From assembly GCA_018524725.1 (NCBI GenBank), contig JAEUWP010000551.1, positions 124,001-188,000 on the forward strand: a stretch of DNA of 64,000 nucleotides, in the 5' to 3' direction. The DNA is from Podaxis mareebaensis (lineage: Eukaryota > Basidiomycota > Agaricomycetes > Agaricales > Agaricaceae). Made by a program: the position numbers and the translations under genes. The notes under the pieces are model-generated. The model did not search any database and was not told the origin of the DNA. It saw only the letters and a list, made by a program, of their open reading frames with translations. This document shows positions 1-11,734 of this stretch, piece by piece. Every line of letters begins with the position of its first letter. The first letter of the stretch is position 1.

Positions 1-548
1 GTAAGCGGGGATAGAACAGCTTTTCATGCTTACAGAGCACATGTGTGAGGTCTAGAGAAGCCCTTGGACCTTGCAACATGAATAACAAGGTAGACAAGAG
101 TGATGACGTTTAAGTCAAGAGGCTTGAGGGCGCCTATTTATCGCGGGTTTGTCGGAGCGCTCACGCCTGCGGGCATTCCCACGTCCGGTGCTTCTTAGCC
201 GCAATGTCTTCTCTATCATTCTTCACCCTATTTGCTGTTTTTCGCGCAAGGTTCTAGCGCTCTCTGGGGCTGGTTCCTTCCTTCATTGCCATAATTTATC
301 TCCGTCATCACCGCTTGGTAATACCTCAGACCTTGACTTCTCATTGCTAAAGCGCGGGTCCCACTGCCCCACCTATGTTTGTCGAGATATGCTCATAATC
401 TTGAGTCAGAGAACATCACGCTACACGCTGAAATTTTTTGTCCGTCAATTCAAATGGAGGGGCGGCTTCTGGGAAAAGGCTATTTAAGCTCGATGGACCC
501 ACCTTGACCTACAGCTATTAGTACAGGATTGTCTCATAACTAGCTAGT
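1..548. other. Left-edge non-coding stretch
   Basis: No open frame here shows family resemblance or a convincing exon structure. It holds the upstream region of the BCS1-like gene starting at 549 and perhaps the end of something outside the window. I see no tRNA or repeat. Confidence 0.5.
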
Positions 549-2797
549 ATGGCTGCCGCCTTCGTCCAAACAGGCACGTCTATTCTCCCGGGCAGTCCAA
601 GCGCAGCGCCCCAAGTGCCGTATGGAAGCGCCATCCAGGCCAGCGGCACGTCGGCCGGCGCAGCTCCTTCATCTACACCGACCACTACTTCTACACTCCC
701 CGGATCGTTATTCTCTACTTCTGCCATCAGCGAATGGGTCAAAATTCTTGTACTCGGCAGTTTCTTTGAACTGTGTCGTCGCGTTGCGTCCAAAGTGTTT
801 CAAACTATCTACGACTACTTCGTCATCACCATCGATGTCCCAGAATGTGACTACTGCTGGGGCAAGTTTTCGTTCTTCTTCCGTCCTTGTCGCTTCCTTA
901 GCTGAAGCGATGTCGTACAGATTGGATTATGTATTGGCTCTCGAAACAACCTTCCTGGAAGAAGACACGCAAGCTGGAACTCAGCACGAATGCCTTCGGT
1001 CTTGACCCTAGTATTGTCCTTATATCAAACGAGGAGAGTAACCCGAATGTGATACTTGCTGGTGATCGGCGACTGTCGTACATACCATCGCAGCTTTCAT
1101 CCCACTCGTTCTGGTATAAAGGTTGCTGGTGTCGGGTCAGTCGATGGGAGAAAGAAGGTACGCAAGTGTGGAGGCAAAGAGATGAATATTTGCGCTTGAG
1201 GTATACCTATCTTTCCCTGTTAGGTACTTACAGGGGACTAACAGTTTTATGTGTATACTTCATAGCATCCTTTCACGAGATCACCAAGTCTTCAGGGAGC
1301 TGGTAATCGAGGCAGAGAAAGCTTACAAGGCTGCTCAACTGGATTCAATATCCATTTACACCTCCGAGTCGTGAGCGTTTTCGGTTTCTTGGGCTTTGAC
1401 GAGGTTCTTACCACCAAGATCGATTCAGTAACGGTAATGGTTGGCGTCATCTAGCCACTCGACCTAAACGTCCCTTGAGCTCTATTGTCCTCGATCCTGG
1501 TGTCAAAGATAAGCTCGTTGAGGATGCCCGAGAATTTTTGGAGAGCAAAGAGTGGTATGCCACCCGCGGTATTCCTTTCCGCCGAGGCTATCTTCTCGTG
1601 GGTTGATCCCTATCTACCCTGTCCCCAACCACTCACAGTTCTCTTTGTACTCAGCACGGTGCGCCCGGCTCCGGAAAGACTAGCATCATCCAGAGTCTAG
1701 CTGGGGAACTCGGACTCGATATTTACATTGTCTCGCTCTCTCGCGTCGGCCTGGATGACAATAGTTTGAACGAGCTCATCTCTCGACTTCCTGGTATGTC
1801 GAAGGCAAGGGAACGTTGATTGTTGTATGCTGAGGGCTAGATAGAGAAATGCATCGCACTCATGGAGGACATCGATGCTGCGTTTACCGCCAGCATCAAT
1901 CGCGACTCAGCTGACGCCACGCCAAATAGCGGCTCTGCCCCTGAAGCCAAAACTCAGGCTCAGAAGGAACAGAAATCTCCAAGCAAGTACGTCCGACTCT
2001 TCCCTACTTCGGTCACCCCCACATTATGACACTGATCAAATCTATGTAGAGTCACCCTTAGTGGTCTTCTCAACGCGCTTGATGGGGTCGCCGCGCAAGA
2101 AGGCCGCCTCCTCTTCGCTACCACAAACAAGTATAGCGCTCTTGACCCCGCCCTTACACGCCCTGGTCGTATGGACTTGCACATCGAGTTCAAGTTAGCG
2201 AGTAAGCACCAGGCAAAGGAGCTTTATCGCTGCTTCTACTCTCCCGATAATAAACCTCCTGCGGCGGGTGCTGCTACGCAGACGGAGTCACATTCTCCCA
2301 CGAAATCCAAAGGCAAAGACCACAAGGAACCCACAGAAAAAACATTACTGCTGGACATTGATGATGTTACATCGACCACCTCGGAGCAGACGACTGCTGT
2401 ACCTTCGGTCTCATCTTCTCCTAAAGAGAATCTCCTTGCTCTCTTCGACACTTCTTCCTCCGACAGTGGTCCACCTGCTACACTTCCTGATGACCCCACT
2501 GTTACGCGCCCTCACTCCAAGACTCCGATACTCTCAGAGAGCCAGATCGATAAACTCGCCACTGTGTTCAGCGAAATACTCCCTGAAAGAGAGTTTTCGA
2601 TGGCAAGTTTGCAGGGATATTTGATGTTGTATAAGACGAGACCTACGGATGCTGTTAGTGAATTTGCGGCATGGATTGAGAAGGAAAGGAGGGGGAAGAG
2701 AGAGAGGGAAGAGAAGAAGCAAGAAGTGGCGAGAGCGGAAGCTGAGAAGGGTGGTAAGGAGGCGACTGCGACACCCACTGCGACTACTTCCACTTAG
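549..2797 (+). CDS. BCS1-like mitochondrial AAA ATPase
   Basis: Seven exons fit: 549-846, 921-1200, 1245-1370, 1429-1597, 1655-1793, 1845-1986, 2050-2797, giving 633 aa in a consistent frame. The N-terminal part has a hydrophobic segment (SEWVKILVLGSFFELC) followed by the BCS1-N type region (WLSKQPSWKKTRKLELSTNA). The AAA module shows Walker A GAPGSGKTS, Walker B ALMEDIDAAF, the sensor TTNK and the arginine stretch ALTRPGRMD. BCS1 proteins of the inner mitochondrial membrane translocate the folded Rieske protein into complex III. Agaricomycetes carry many diverged BCS1-like paralogues, so this need not be the orthologue. Two low-complexity stretches are unusual: an Ala/Gln/Lys insert after Walker B, and a Ser/Thr/Pro-rich insert plus a highly charged Glu/Lys/Arg tail after the AAA core. 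The first ATG of the open frame is taken as start. Confidence 0.85.
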
Positions 2798-3197
2798 ACA
2801 ATGGCTTCAGCACATATGCATGAGTACGGTTGTGAGATAGAATCCTAATGCATTACTAACTCTAAATCAATATTGGAAGAAACTTATATACTTTTCAATG
2901 TGCGTCATGAACGCTTGAGCTTTGGCACTGTCGGATCGAATGCCGGTATAGCCCAGTCCAGTTGCAACCATCTTGGGGGATTAGCTTTCAAGCTTCAAGG
3001 ATGATGTTTCGGGCAACACTGAGGATCTGAAGTGAAGAACTGTGACAACTACGAGATAGTGGTCAATGTTCGATGTTCAGTGATCCGAGTTTCCGTCGAG
3101 AGTGATCAGTATAGTAAATGTCACGACAACGATCACCCCCAACATCTTTACATACGCGTCAACTTCGAAATCCCTATCACCGTCGCTATCCGATCGA
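2798..3197. other. Intergenic, BCS1-like to dynactin-like
   Basis: About 400 bp with no supported gene. It contains the 3' end of the BCS1-like gene and the promoter of the next gene on the same strand. No motif stands out. Confidence 0.5.
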
Positions 3198-4467
3198 ATG
3201 GCAAACATCGGCAGCGCTTTTCTCGGCGACCTCCAGGCTAAACGCATTCGCCATCTTTCATCACCAACAGGAAGCATCGCTGCCTCTTCTCCACCATCAT
3301 CTCCACCCGCAACCGGAATTCACAATAGCAATCGAATGAGTATCACTCAGCCTTTGTCTCCACCACCTCCGCAATCCCAATCGCCATCATCGCAGAGAGA
3401 TGATCAGAAGAGTCCTAGCCAACCTTGGGCCGCGTTTGGACAGCCGCCGAATAAAGCGACTATTGACCCTATACTGGCACTTGAACTTCGTGTACGGTGG
3501 CTCGAGACTCTGGTTCTGGGGCTGAGTGGCCCTTCTTCAAGTTCGTCAGACGCGTCAACATTAGCTCCTAACGCGAATGCGATTGATGGGAAGGCAACAG
3601 TCGGAGATGAGAAGGGACGAGGTAGTCTCAAGAGTCTAAGACGCAAGACAGCAGAGAAGCAGAAAGAGAGGGGAAAGGGGAAAGGGAAGGAAAGTGCTAC
3701 TACACTTGCACGGTTAACGGAGGAGGTGAAGAAAAGACTGGATGCGATCGTGGAGACCAACGAAGGGCTGAGAAAGTTCATGGATACATGTGCGTCTCCT
3801 CTCCCTTTCTCCCGTCTAGTTGACCTAACACACCCTGCGTTCCTTCGCTAGATGACCAACACGCACAATACCTCACACCCACCTTTGCACTTTCAGGGAT
3901 CATCGATGCACCATTACCTTCTACACCCACCTCTGAGGACGCGGATGGGATTAAGAATATGGCAGTACCGCTATTGCCGATATACGAGAACATGTCTCCG
4001 CAAGAGCTTGAGGCGTACCTAACAGAGATGGAGCCAGATACACGTGCTGCAGATCGAGACATGCGAGAGATTGAGGAGTTGGTCGGGAAGGGAGCTGCTG
4101 GCGCCGGTAAACTCGGCGGTGAGTCTGTCTGATTACGAGGTATGCATGAACACAGACTGATCATAGGCGTAGACTATGAACCCCTCAAACCGCGCCTTGC
4201 GAAACTGATAAAGGAACACGAAAAGGATGTCAAACTTGCAAATGAATTGGAGAAGCGTGTGGCGAGGTTGATCGAAAGACATGTTACGCATGTATGTTAC
4301 CATTTCCATGATATCCGACAGGACATTTACAAAGAGAACCTTTGTAGGTTGATGCACTATCGGAATTATTTGTTGCCTGGGACGACACACTGTTGGAAGC
4401 AGAGAGCCGGACTAACAAGCTCGAAAGGGACGCGCAGGAGCGACAGAGACTTGGATTGGAGCCTTGA
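3198..4467 (+). CDS. Dynactin subunit 3 (p22/p24)-like protein
   Basis: Four exons (3198-3789, 3852-4118, 4167-4291, 4348-4467) give 367 aa with correct phases. The start is the ATG of MANIGSAFLGDL. An upstream in-frame ATG at 3102 lies in sequence that reads like leader. The assignment rests on pattern. A central heptad-like segment LELRVRWLETLVLG resembles the first helix of metazoan dynactin p22, and the C-terminal LSELFVAWDDTLLEAE resembles its conserved QFVQWDELL stretch. Coiled-coil-prone segments lie between them. Dynactin p22/p24 sits in the shoulder of the dynactin complex and supports dynein transport. The protein is about twice the length of animal p22 because of a Ser/Pro-rich N-terminus and a Ser/Lys-rich insert. 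It could instead be an unrelated coiled-coil protein. The third exon could also start a few bases later, at a second AG. Confidence 0.5.
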
Positions 4468-4810
4468 CTACTGCCAGGTTCGTTTTCCGCTTTGATTCTG
4501 CCGTTCCCTTCTGTTCTTGTATACCCTATTTTACATCGCGTATCAGTAGACCTTGAGAAGTGTATGGCGCCGGCACAGGCTTTCGACGATCAAGGTCGGT
4601 GCGATGATCCGGACTGAGAACAATATCCGAGCGGAACGAAATATCAATGCGGTGTTGAAACATGATTTTCGCCGTACTCATTTGTCCAGGGCGGCGCGTC
4701 AACACCCGAGCAGCCCTTGACTTCCTACGGCCTTCTTCCCGCTCGGAACAAACGATGTTATCTACAATTCTTGTGGACCTGTGGGCATGCTGGCTAGGCC
4801 ACCATTAGAA

Positions 4811-4831
4811 CGTTGAGCGTTGAGCGTTGAG
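4811..4831. repeat. Three tandem copies of a 7-bp unit
   Basis: The unit CGTTGAG is repeated three times without mismatch in non-coding DNA. It is most likely simple replication slippage. No function can be inferred. Confidence 0.7.
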
Positions 4832-5122
4832 CTATGGTGCTCTAAGTCAAGTGCCTCAGAGGCTCGTCGACATACCTATCAATTCATATGAAGGACGTCA
4901 TCAGGGTTCAAACGTTAATATTTCGGTTCCGAAATGAGCAATGCCTCGTCACCTCTTGCACAGAAGGCTTTGCATATATCAAAACGAGGCCTGAGTACTG
5001 AGTCACTCCGCTCCTTATTCGATGGACACTGCCCATGGAACGGCGAGGCTGTGCCACTCGCAAGTCACTCGTGAGCCACGTAACACCCAGGCCAGGCCGT
5101 CCCTCCGTCGGGGGTCGAAAGT

Positions 5123-5129
5123 TATATAG
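5123..5129 (+). promoter_or_regulatory. Possible TATA box of F-box-like copy 1
   Basis: TATATAG lies about 190 bp before the ATG at 5313. Distance and context allow a TATA role, but nothing else supports it. Confidence 0.3.
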
Positions 5130-5312
5130 GGGTCATCGCATAACAGGCGCGCTCGTTGTTAGGGTAAGCGATACGCTTTGTCCTGTGCATGAAAGTTTAC
5201 ATAGACACTCGGTAAAAGGCTCCACTTTGGCACCAACCTTTGAACCTTTCGAACATCCTCACTGGAACCTTGCCCTCTGTCTTGCTTATTGCCTCGACAC
5301 GTGGGGGCACTT

Positions 5313-6870
5313 ATGGCTATCATCATGCCCCCAACCTCGCCAGTCTGCAGTGAGGAACCTCTGGATCAGGGGGTGACAATGAAAGAGACGGAGGAAGAGA
5401 ACTGGAGACCTTTTCCGCACATCCCGCTCGATATTGCTCGTTTGATTTTCGAGAAAGCAATGGAATCTACGCCGATGCCAGTTCACCTAGCGTTGGTTTC
5501 GCGACAAGTACAACACTGGTGTGTGTGTTCACTATGTCCTTGGACCTTCTACCTCACTCACACGACTTCTTCCGGACGTATGTAGGGTTGAACCACTGAT
5601 CTATCGCAATCTCACATTCCGGACAGCATCCACTTTCATCCTCTTCTACCGTACCTTCCGTAACCGTCGGTACTCACCATCCAAGTCGACTGAATTCTTC
5701 GCAAAACATGTGAAGAGTCTTCACATACTGAGTAAAGTGGCTCCACGGATGGAACGGATGATTGCTATTGGGAGAGTCTTGAAGGGCTTGAGGGCTGCTG
5801 CGGGGTGGGATAATTCATGGGGATGCTATATGCTTGGGTTCTTGGCGTATGATTGCATTGATTCTCGGAGTGCACCAGGCTTGGACACTCCTGGGTGGCA
5901 CCCCACTGCAAGGGAGGAAAGGGAGATGAGAAGGGAGGAGGCAGAGAGGAGAAGAAGGGCAGGACCGGACGAATTATCGCTCAGGGGTTGGGTTGAAGGA
6001 GAGGATTCAGAAGAAATGGAAAAAGACTCACAGGATTTGAGGGTGCAGAGTGACTTGGAAGCTTTAAAAGGTTCGACAGAGGACTCGTTCGCCTACAAGG
6101 ATCTACGGCGACTCTCGCTCTCCGCACACTCGCTACGAATATTCCGCATCAACTTCACGAATCGCTTATTCCGAGATATCACACACCTGGACGTCTACTA
6201 CTGTCGACTATACGACTGGTCGACCATCACGAGAATGAAGAATTTGACACATCTTGCTGTCGACTTCTTAACCCTCGTGAACCTTGATTTCATGGAGATG
6301 AAGCAGTGCATGGACGAAATGATTGGATATTGCCAGGAGTTGCCCCTGTTGAAGGTCATGATTTTCGCATGCGTTAATTGGTGGCGCAAAGACTTTGACT
6401 TGCTGGACGACGAAGACAATGTTTTATCGCCTCTCAACTTTTTATCGGGGGACTGGCGTACTGGCGGCCCGCTGATATCAATGACTATCGACGAATGCCA
6501 CCTACACTACTTCACACAACTATCTCTGGGGATGCATGACCCACGCGTCGTGTTGGGTGTTGTGAGCGACTGCCTGCCGAAGAGTCACCTGATGAAGGAG
6601 CATATGGTTAACTTTGTGTGGCCAAGGAATTCGTACGACTGGGATTTTACTGTGCCAACGGAGAAACACAAAGAGAGCTGGGATGTGGCAGAGGAGATAA
6701 TTGAGAAAAGGTTGGCGGGAAGGAAGGAGAGGAGAAGGAAGATGGGAGCGCCAGCTTTGACGACCTATCGCCGTTTTGATGATGGGGATGAGTATATGAA
6801 TGGAGAGTTTGGGTTCGGGGAGATTGTTGAATGGAGGTGGAAAGAGGGAGTAGCAGAATCTGAGGACTGA
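5313..6870 (+). CDS. F-box-like family protein, copy 1 (intact)
   Basis: Two exons (5313-5518, 5586-6870) give 496 aa. The N-terminal motif IPLDIARLIFEKAM followed by LALVSRQVQHW has the spacing of an F-box (LPxDI, IF, VSRxVQ). F-box motifs bind Skp1 in SCF ubiquitin ligases, so a substrate-adaptor role is inferred, not shown. The rest matches the other four copies in this window: FYRTFR after the intron, a TGLR/LKGLR stretch, FRDITHLDVYY, and a C-terminal AEEIIEKR. Compared with copy 2 it has a charged insertion of about 60 residues (roughly codons 190-250, rich in Glu and Arg) and a longer basic/acidic C-terminus. The intron sits inside a Trp codon directly after the F-box, exactly as in copies 2 and 4. 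I do not recognise a named gene. Confidence 0.75.
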
Positions 6871-8977
6871 TATACCCGCATTACTTGGACATCCCGACAC
6901 GATTTTCTAGCGTCCCACTGCAGTTGTGCTTTGTATAATATACTCGCAATGAGGCAGCACTCGTTGCTAAGTACTAATGATGGACCTATGTGCGTTCGCC
7001 ACCACCAATAAATATCATCACTACGTTCGGGGTTCAAGAACGAGATGAAAAGATAGGCATTTCTATACAACGATTACTAACAAGCCGGTGAGTCGAGGGT
7101 GTTATTTTGGTTGGAGCGACTATATTCTTGGTGGTTAGGAGAAGTGACCAGATTCTGTCAAGATAGTTCCTCCATGTGCGTGATGTACTTACGCATAAGT
7201 TCCAGACGGTTCGGGTCTTGTTCAGTTAGAGCATCCCAAATCCCACTGCCAGTTGCATCCCCTTAGATCTAACCATGTGTCCCGCCGTCTATTTTAGGTA
7301 CACACATAAGCTGGGGTGTCAAACACAGTTTAATTCGATGATGCCTCGCCTTGGCGCCCAACAATCATCATCTGTTATGGGCGCACAAGCCCAGGATGAA
7401 TTCAGCAGAGTCATCCCGTTAGACGATGAATGGTCTTGCCGCTACAGGTACTTGGTCCTAGACAGGATTCCAAACAATCTATACAGTACGCCTCAGTTTC
7501 GTCGGCTTCTTTGTACACTTTGATAACAGAGACAGGCGCAGAGAATATTCGGGAACGAACATTGCGCATCGCAGATCTGTTCCACGTGTCGTACTCGGGG
7601 CCAGTCATTGCTTGCTTCCCTTGATCTTACCCCTGTTTTGTTCATGTTTCGCTAGACACGAAGGTGGCTGGGAATAGGTACTGAACACGAGACGGTAGTA
7701 TGATCGAAACTAGAGCTTGTTGAAGTACCTGGAGTGGCTTATACTACCTCCTGGGGGTGACACTATCTTACGGCAAATCCTGAAAATGGGTCTTTGAATA
7801 TCAAATCGGAACTCGAGGAGACCACGCCCAGTTCTGCGATTATGACAACCTCTGTTCATACCGTACTTCAAGATTCCAGTCCTTCTGCCTTAACGCGTTA
7901 TTCATAGATCCGATACCCTCAGTTTTCCTTGAAAATCGATCAAGTTCGATTGACCAAGAATCAGGCGCTGGGATATTATTGGGAGCGCAGGCGGTAGACG
8001 ATGAAATCATGATACGTGAAGAACAATGCACAACTCAATCACAATTCCCGAGCGGACGGAGGAAGCCTCATGCATGGTAGTATGCTTTTCGTGTTATATT
8101 TGAGAGTTCTCCTTGGCGGTTAACTGAGGGTTCATGAGCCCAACTTTCTATAGGTCGAAGGTGGTACCAATGACTCACCAGTCATCGTAGCCGCTCTTCT
8201 CTTTGGGTGCCGCAGCCGCAGTCTTGCGTATATAGCTTTCGTTATGCATGTATCTGTTCAAGATCGTGCCCGCATTCCCAGAGGATCTCTAGTGACATCA
8301 GAAGGAACCTTGTCTACCCATACCGCTTCTATAGAATCTATTGCCTTGTATTAGCCACAATCTTTCGTTGCCCTTCAGACTTCGTATGTACCCGATACTT
8401 TCTGGTATTGAGTTCTTAGCGCCGAGGTGATGTAGGACGCAGCCATGCGCCGGCCTGGTGGCCGGTCAAAGCTCGGAGGGTGCTGGGGACGGTAATAGAA
8501 GTGCGCGGGCACTCAGGTGATGAGATGCTTAGTAGAATCAGTTGGTAGATTATGGTCTGCGGAGGAGGAAGGTTCGTACCCGAATAGTAGGTAGAGATGC
8601 GATTGACTCGGTTATTCTCTTGCAGAGTACTTTCTCCGCTACCATTGTCGTACGAAATTTACGTCCTGCTCTTCAGGTCTGAGCTTCCGGCGGTCGACAC
8701 AGTAAGAAAGATGCCTACTCATTCGTGTTCATTGCCAAATAATTCCGGTTTGGAGCCTTTCACGCCAGGGTAACGGAACCCTGCCTTCAATTGCCCGATC
8801 CGGAGTGGCAGTGACAGAACATTGCCTAATTGCTTGGGGGTTGTCTTGTGACTGACAGCATCCAAGTCACGACCGCAACTGTTTCGTCACTCCGTACAGA
8901 ATCCTATAAAGCCCAACTGTCCATAGTTTTCATGTCCTTCCAGCACCCGTACAAGTTTAATTCACTCATCCGCAGGC
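6871..8977. other. Gene-poor stretch between F-box-like copies 1 and 2
   Basis: About 2.1 kb with only short open frames that lack family resemblance, codon coherence or plausible splice partners. No transposon ends, tRNA or homology to the neighbouring F-box-like genes were seen by eye. The last 70 bp hold the core promoter of copy 2. Confidence 0.5.
8905..8910 (+). promoter_or_regulatory. Likely TATA box of F-box-like copy 2
   Basis: TATAAA lies 68 bp before the ATG at 8978. This fits a transcription start 25-35 bp downstream and a short leader. Confidence 0.45.
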
Positions 8978-10214
8978 ATGACCGCTTCTACCGCCACGGT
9001 CGATATCGATTACCAAGAATACGCCTGGATGTGGGAGATTACTCCCTCTTGGACCCCCGAGCAGATTCAGTTGTTTTCAAATCTTCCCTTGGACATTATA
9101 CGGCTCGTATTCGAGAAGGCCATGGAGGATAAGCCACTACCGCTGCACCTATTACGGGTGTCGCGACAGGTCCAACATTGGTGAGTTTGTCATTTCGTTC
9201 TCACTGAAACAACCTTCGCCTAATTATGATAGGCTGGAACCCCTCGTTTATGAGCATGTCAGCCTCTACAGTGAACACCACCTCGAACGATTCTATCAGA
9301 CATTTCGGCAACGGCGACATTCGCTCACAAAAGATCTAGCTTTCTTTCAGCGTCATGTCCGAACACTCTTCGTGTGCGCCGACCCTCGCCCCGAAAAACT
9401 AGTCGCCATTGTCCGACACTTGACAGGATTACGGAGTCTTGCTTGCTGGGACTCGAACTGGGGAAAAACGATGATGGATGTGGTGTTGAATTCAGTGATT
9501 CAGTGCGAAGGCGAGGACTATTTCCCTTATAAGCACCTCCGGCGGATATCCTTCTCCGCAACGCTTCTCGTCGAACGCGGAATCACGTTCACACATAGAG
9601 CGTTCCGCGATCTGACGCACATGGACATCTACTTCAACCCAGTTGCCGACTGGGAGAGTCTCCAATGCCTACCGAATCTCACACACCTCTCAATCGACAT
9701 GGTCACCGAGTGGCCAACTCCCAGCAGCAACGCACTATCGTATTGGTTTTCTCGTGTCCTGGATTCTTGCCTGCCAAGTGTAAAGGTTATAATCTTCGGC
9801 GTTGTCGACGATCACAACGCCGATTTTGACCTAGTTGACTCTGAGGGCAATTATCTTCTCCCCGGTTGGCCGCCTTGTGACTCCAACCCGTCTTCATTGG
9901 GGACTGAAGGTTGGACCACTTGGCTGACATCTGAATCAAGATGTCACGATAGCGTCGACCTCGACATTCTTCACCCTATTGCACAGCTTGCTTTCGGGAA
10001 GCTTGATCCCCGTGCGGTCCCTGGTGCTGTCACGGATGTTCTACCTCCAAATCAGTTATTCAGGGATTTTCTTGTTTACTTCGTTTGGCCAGATAATGGA
10101 CTGGATTGGGATGGACGAGCATATTGGCACTGTGATTGTTGGAGTGTGGCAGAGGACATTATTGAAAAGAGGAGGGGTTTGACATATGCCAAACTTGTTA
10201 GCCGAATGTCATAG
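8978..10214 (+). CDS. F-box-like family protein, copy 2 (intact)
   Basis: Exons 8978-9180 and 9233-10214 give 394 aa. The F-box-like motif is LPLDIIRLVFEKAM with VSRQVQHW ending at the splice junction in a Trp codon. Downstream blocks shared with the other copies are RFYQTFRQRR, a TGLRSLACW stretch, FRDLTHMDIYF, VKVIIFGVV followed by DFDLVDS, and a C-terminal AEDIIEKRRG. These repeated blocks suggest an LRR-like or beta-rich ligand-binding region, but no canonical LRR consensus is visible. It is the most compact intact member and a good reference for the family. The substrate is unknown. Confidence 0.75.
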
Positions 10215-11734
10215 CTCTTAAAAAAGTATGCTGTTAATGATGCACCTGTGTTGGTTTTTTTGGCGTTTAATTATTAAACACACCCATTGCAGGATTGAAT
10301 TGTCTCTAACGGCTCCATTAACGTGGCGTTCGAGAGACAGTGCCCGACATTGTTGCACGCAGTCCTGACTATCCTTCCGCAATGCATTGCATGGTATCAA
10401 TCCTGGGGTTCACACCTCGCTGTGTGAGAGCTTGCTAAGCGACATCGAGGATGATCACGAACCGGATGAGCTTTTGTCCTCCCTTGTTTCCTGGACACAT
10501 CGTAAAGTTCCGTTAAGTCCAGTACTATTAACTCATGGATACCGATTCCGGTAGAATATCTCCTGCATCTCGCCCGTTTCGACCGTTGTCATCCGGCGCG
10601 ATGATGATGTGAAAGCCAGAGATAGTCAGTCCCAGAGGTGATAAATCTGGAATCTGATTGTTCGGGGTAACCATACCCCCTCAAGCTTGAGCGGTCGGTG
10701 GGGAAGAAAAACAGGAGGCTGAGGTTGGACTGGCGACACTTAAAGTATGAGCTCATGCATGTATCTCAATTCCCATTTTCAGACGTAGCGGCGAGGTCAA
10801 TGGTGCATAAAAGCTCATACGCTGGGGTAAGATAGGAACAATCCCAGATAAGAACCGCGATACCCAGGCATAACGACGCAAAAGCATCACGTCAAGTCAG
10901 AGACCACACTAAGGACGCGTATAGTGGTGTTCAAGAGGAAAATCGAGGTAGGTCAGCATACGGTTACCAGAACGAAGGAGAGCCCAGGTGAGGTCCAGTA
11001 ATGCTTAGCCAATGATTCCAGTGAGGTTCGTCCACTTTGCTGGATCCTAACAGGTTTGCGAGTTGGCGTTGAAAGGGTGAGCTAGTTCGAGGATTTGTAC
11101 CAGAGAGTTGTGGGAACACGGAAACTGGTTTTGTGAGATTGACCAATAAACCCATCAAATGATCATGATCGCGCACTGTGATTGCACTCGTTTAAGTATA
11201 AACTGACTTATGCACTCTGTAGCCAGGCACTGATACTAGGCGCATTCGCAATATTCCAAATCAGCTATACTGGTACCTGGACCAAGTCAAGGGTACGCAC
11301 TCATTCTCCTTGCTCACCCCTATTCCATGCCTGCGGTTACAGTCCCAGGTGGCAGACATATACATTTCTCCCTATGTCCATTTGGCTGGGACATTGAAGG
11401 GGGATACTGGTCTCCATAACATTTCAGGCCCATCTGCCATCTAAGTAATCCAACTTGACATGCCAGCGTCCAGCGAGGCAGTCTCACGAGGCCGGATTCG
11501 CTCCGTATCTCCCATGAAACGAATGATGCCTGTTGTTTCATTTGTCGTAGGGGTTTTTTGTGACAGGACCGGCTAGAGGACTCTCCATTAGGGTTTTACC
11601 CGCTTTCATCGCTTCTTTGGTGAGGGAATTGTTAGCGTCATCGTCCCGTACACAGTTTCTCAATGTGGGGATTGTATAACCACCGTCAATTTGCTTCCAA
11701 AGTCATATTATTGGGCGAGTGATTGGTAGTTTAC
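10215..11734. other. Gene-poor stretch before COQ3
   Basis: About 1.5 kb without a supported gene on either strand. The short open frames (for example 10964-11176 minus, 11182-11397 plus) show no domain or splice logic. It holds the 3' regions of two convergent genes. Confidence 0.5.

Larger units (their letters stand above)
4468..5312. other. Intergenic, upstream of F-box-like copy 1
   Basis: No gene is supported. It contains a small 7-bp tandem repeat at 4811-4831 and a TATATAG element at 5123-5129. Confidence 0.5.

Noticed and set aside
149..487. 112-codon frame near the left edge
   Set aside because: Composition looks random and no domain or conserved context supports it.
4811..4831. 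Short tandem repeat as a possible CRISPR-like or regulatory array
   Set aside because: Only three 7-bp units with no spacers, in a fungal genome. Slippage is sufficient.
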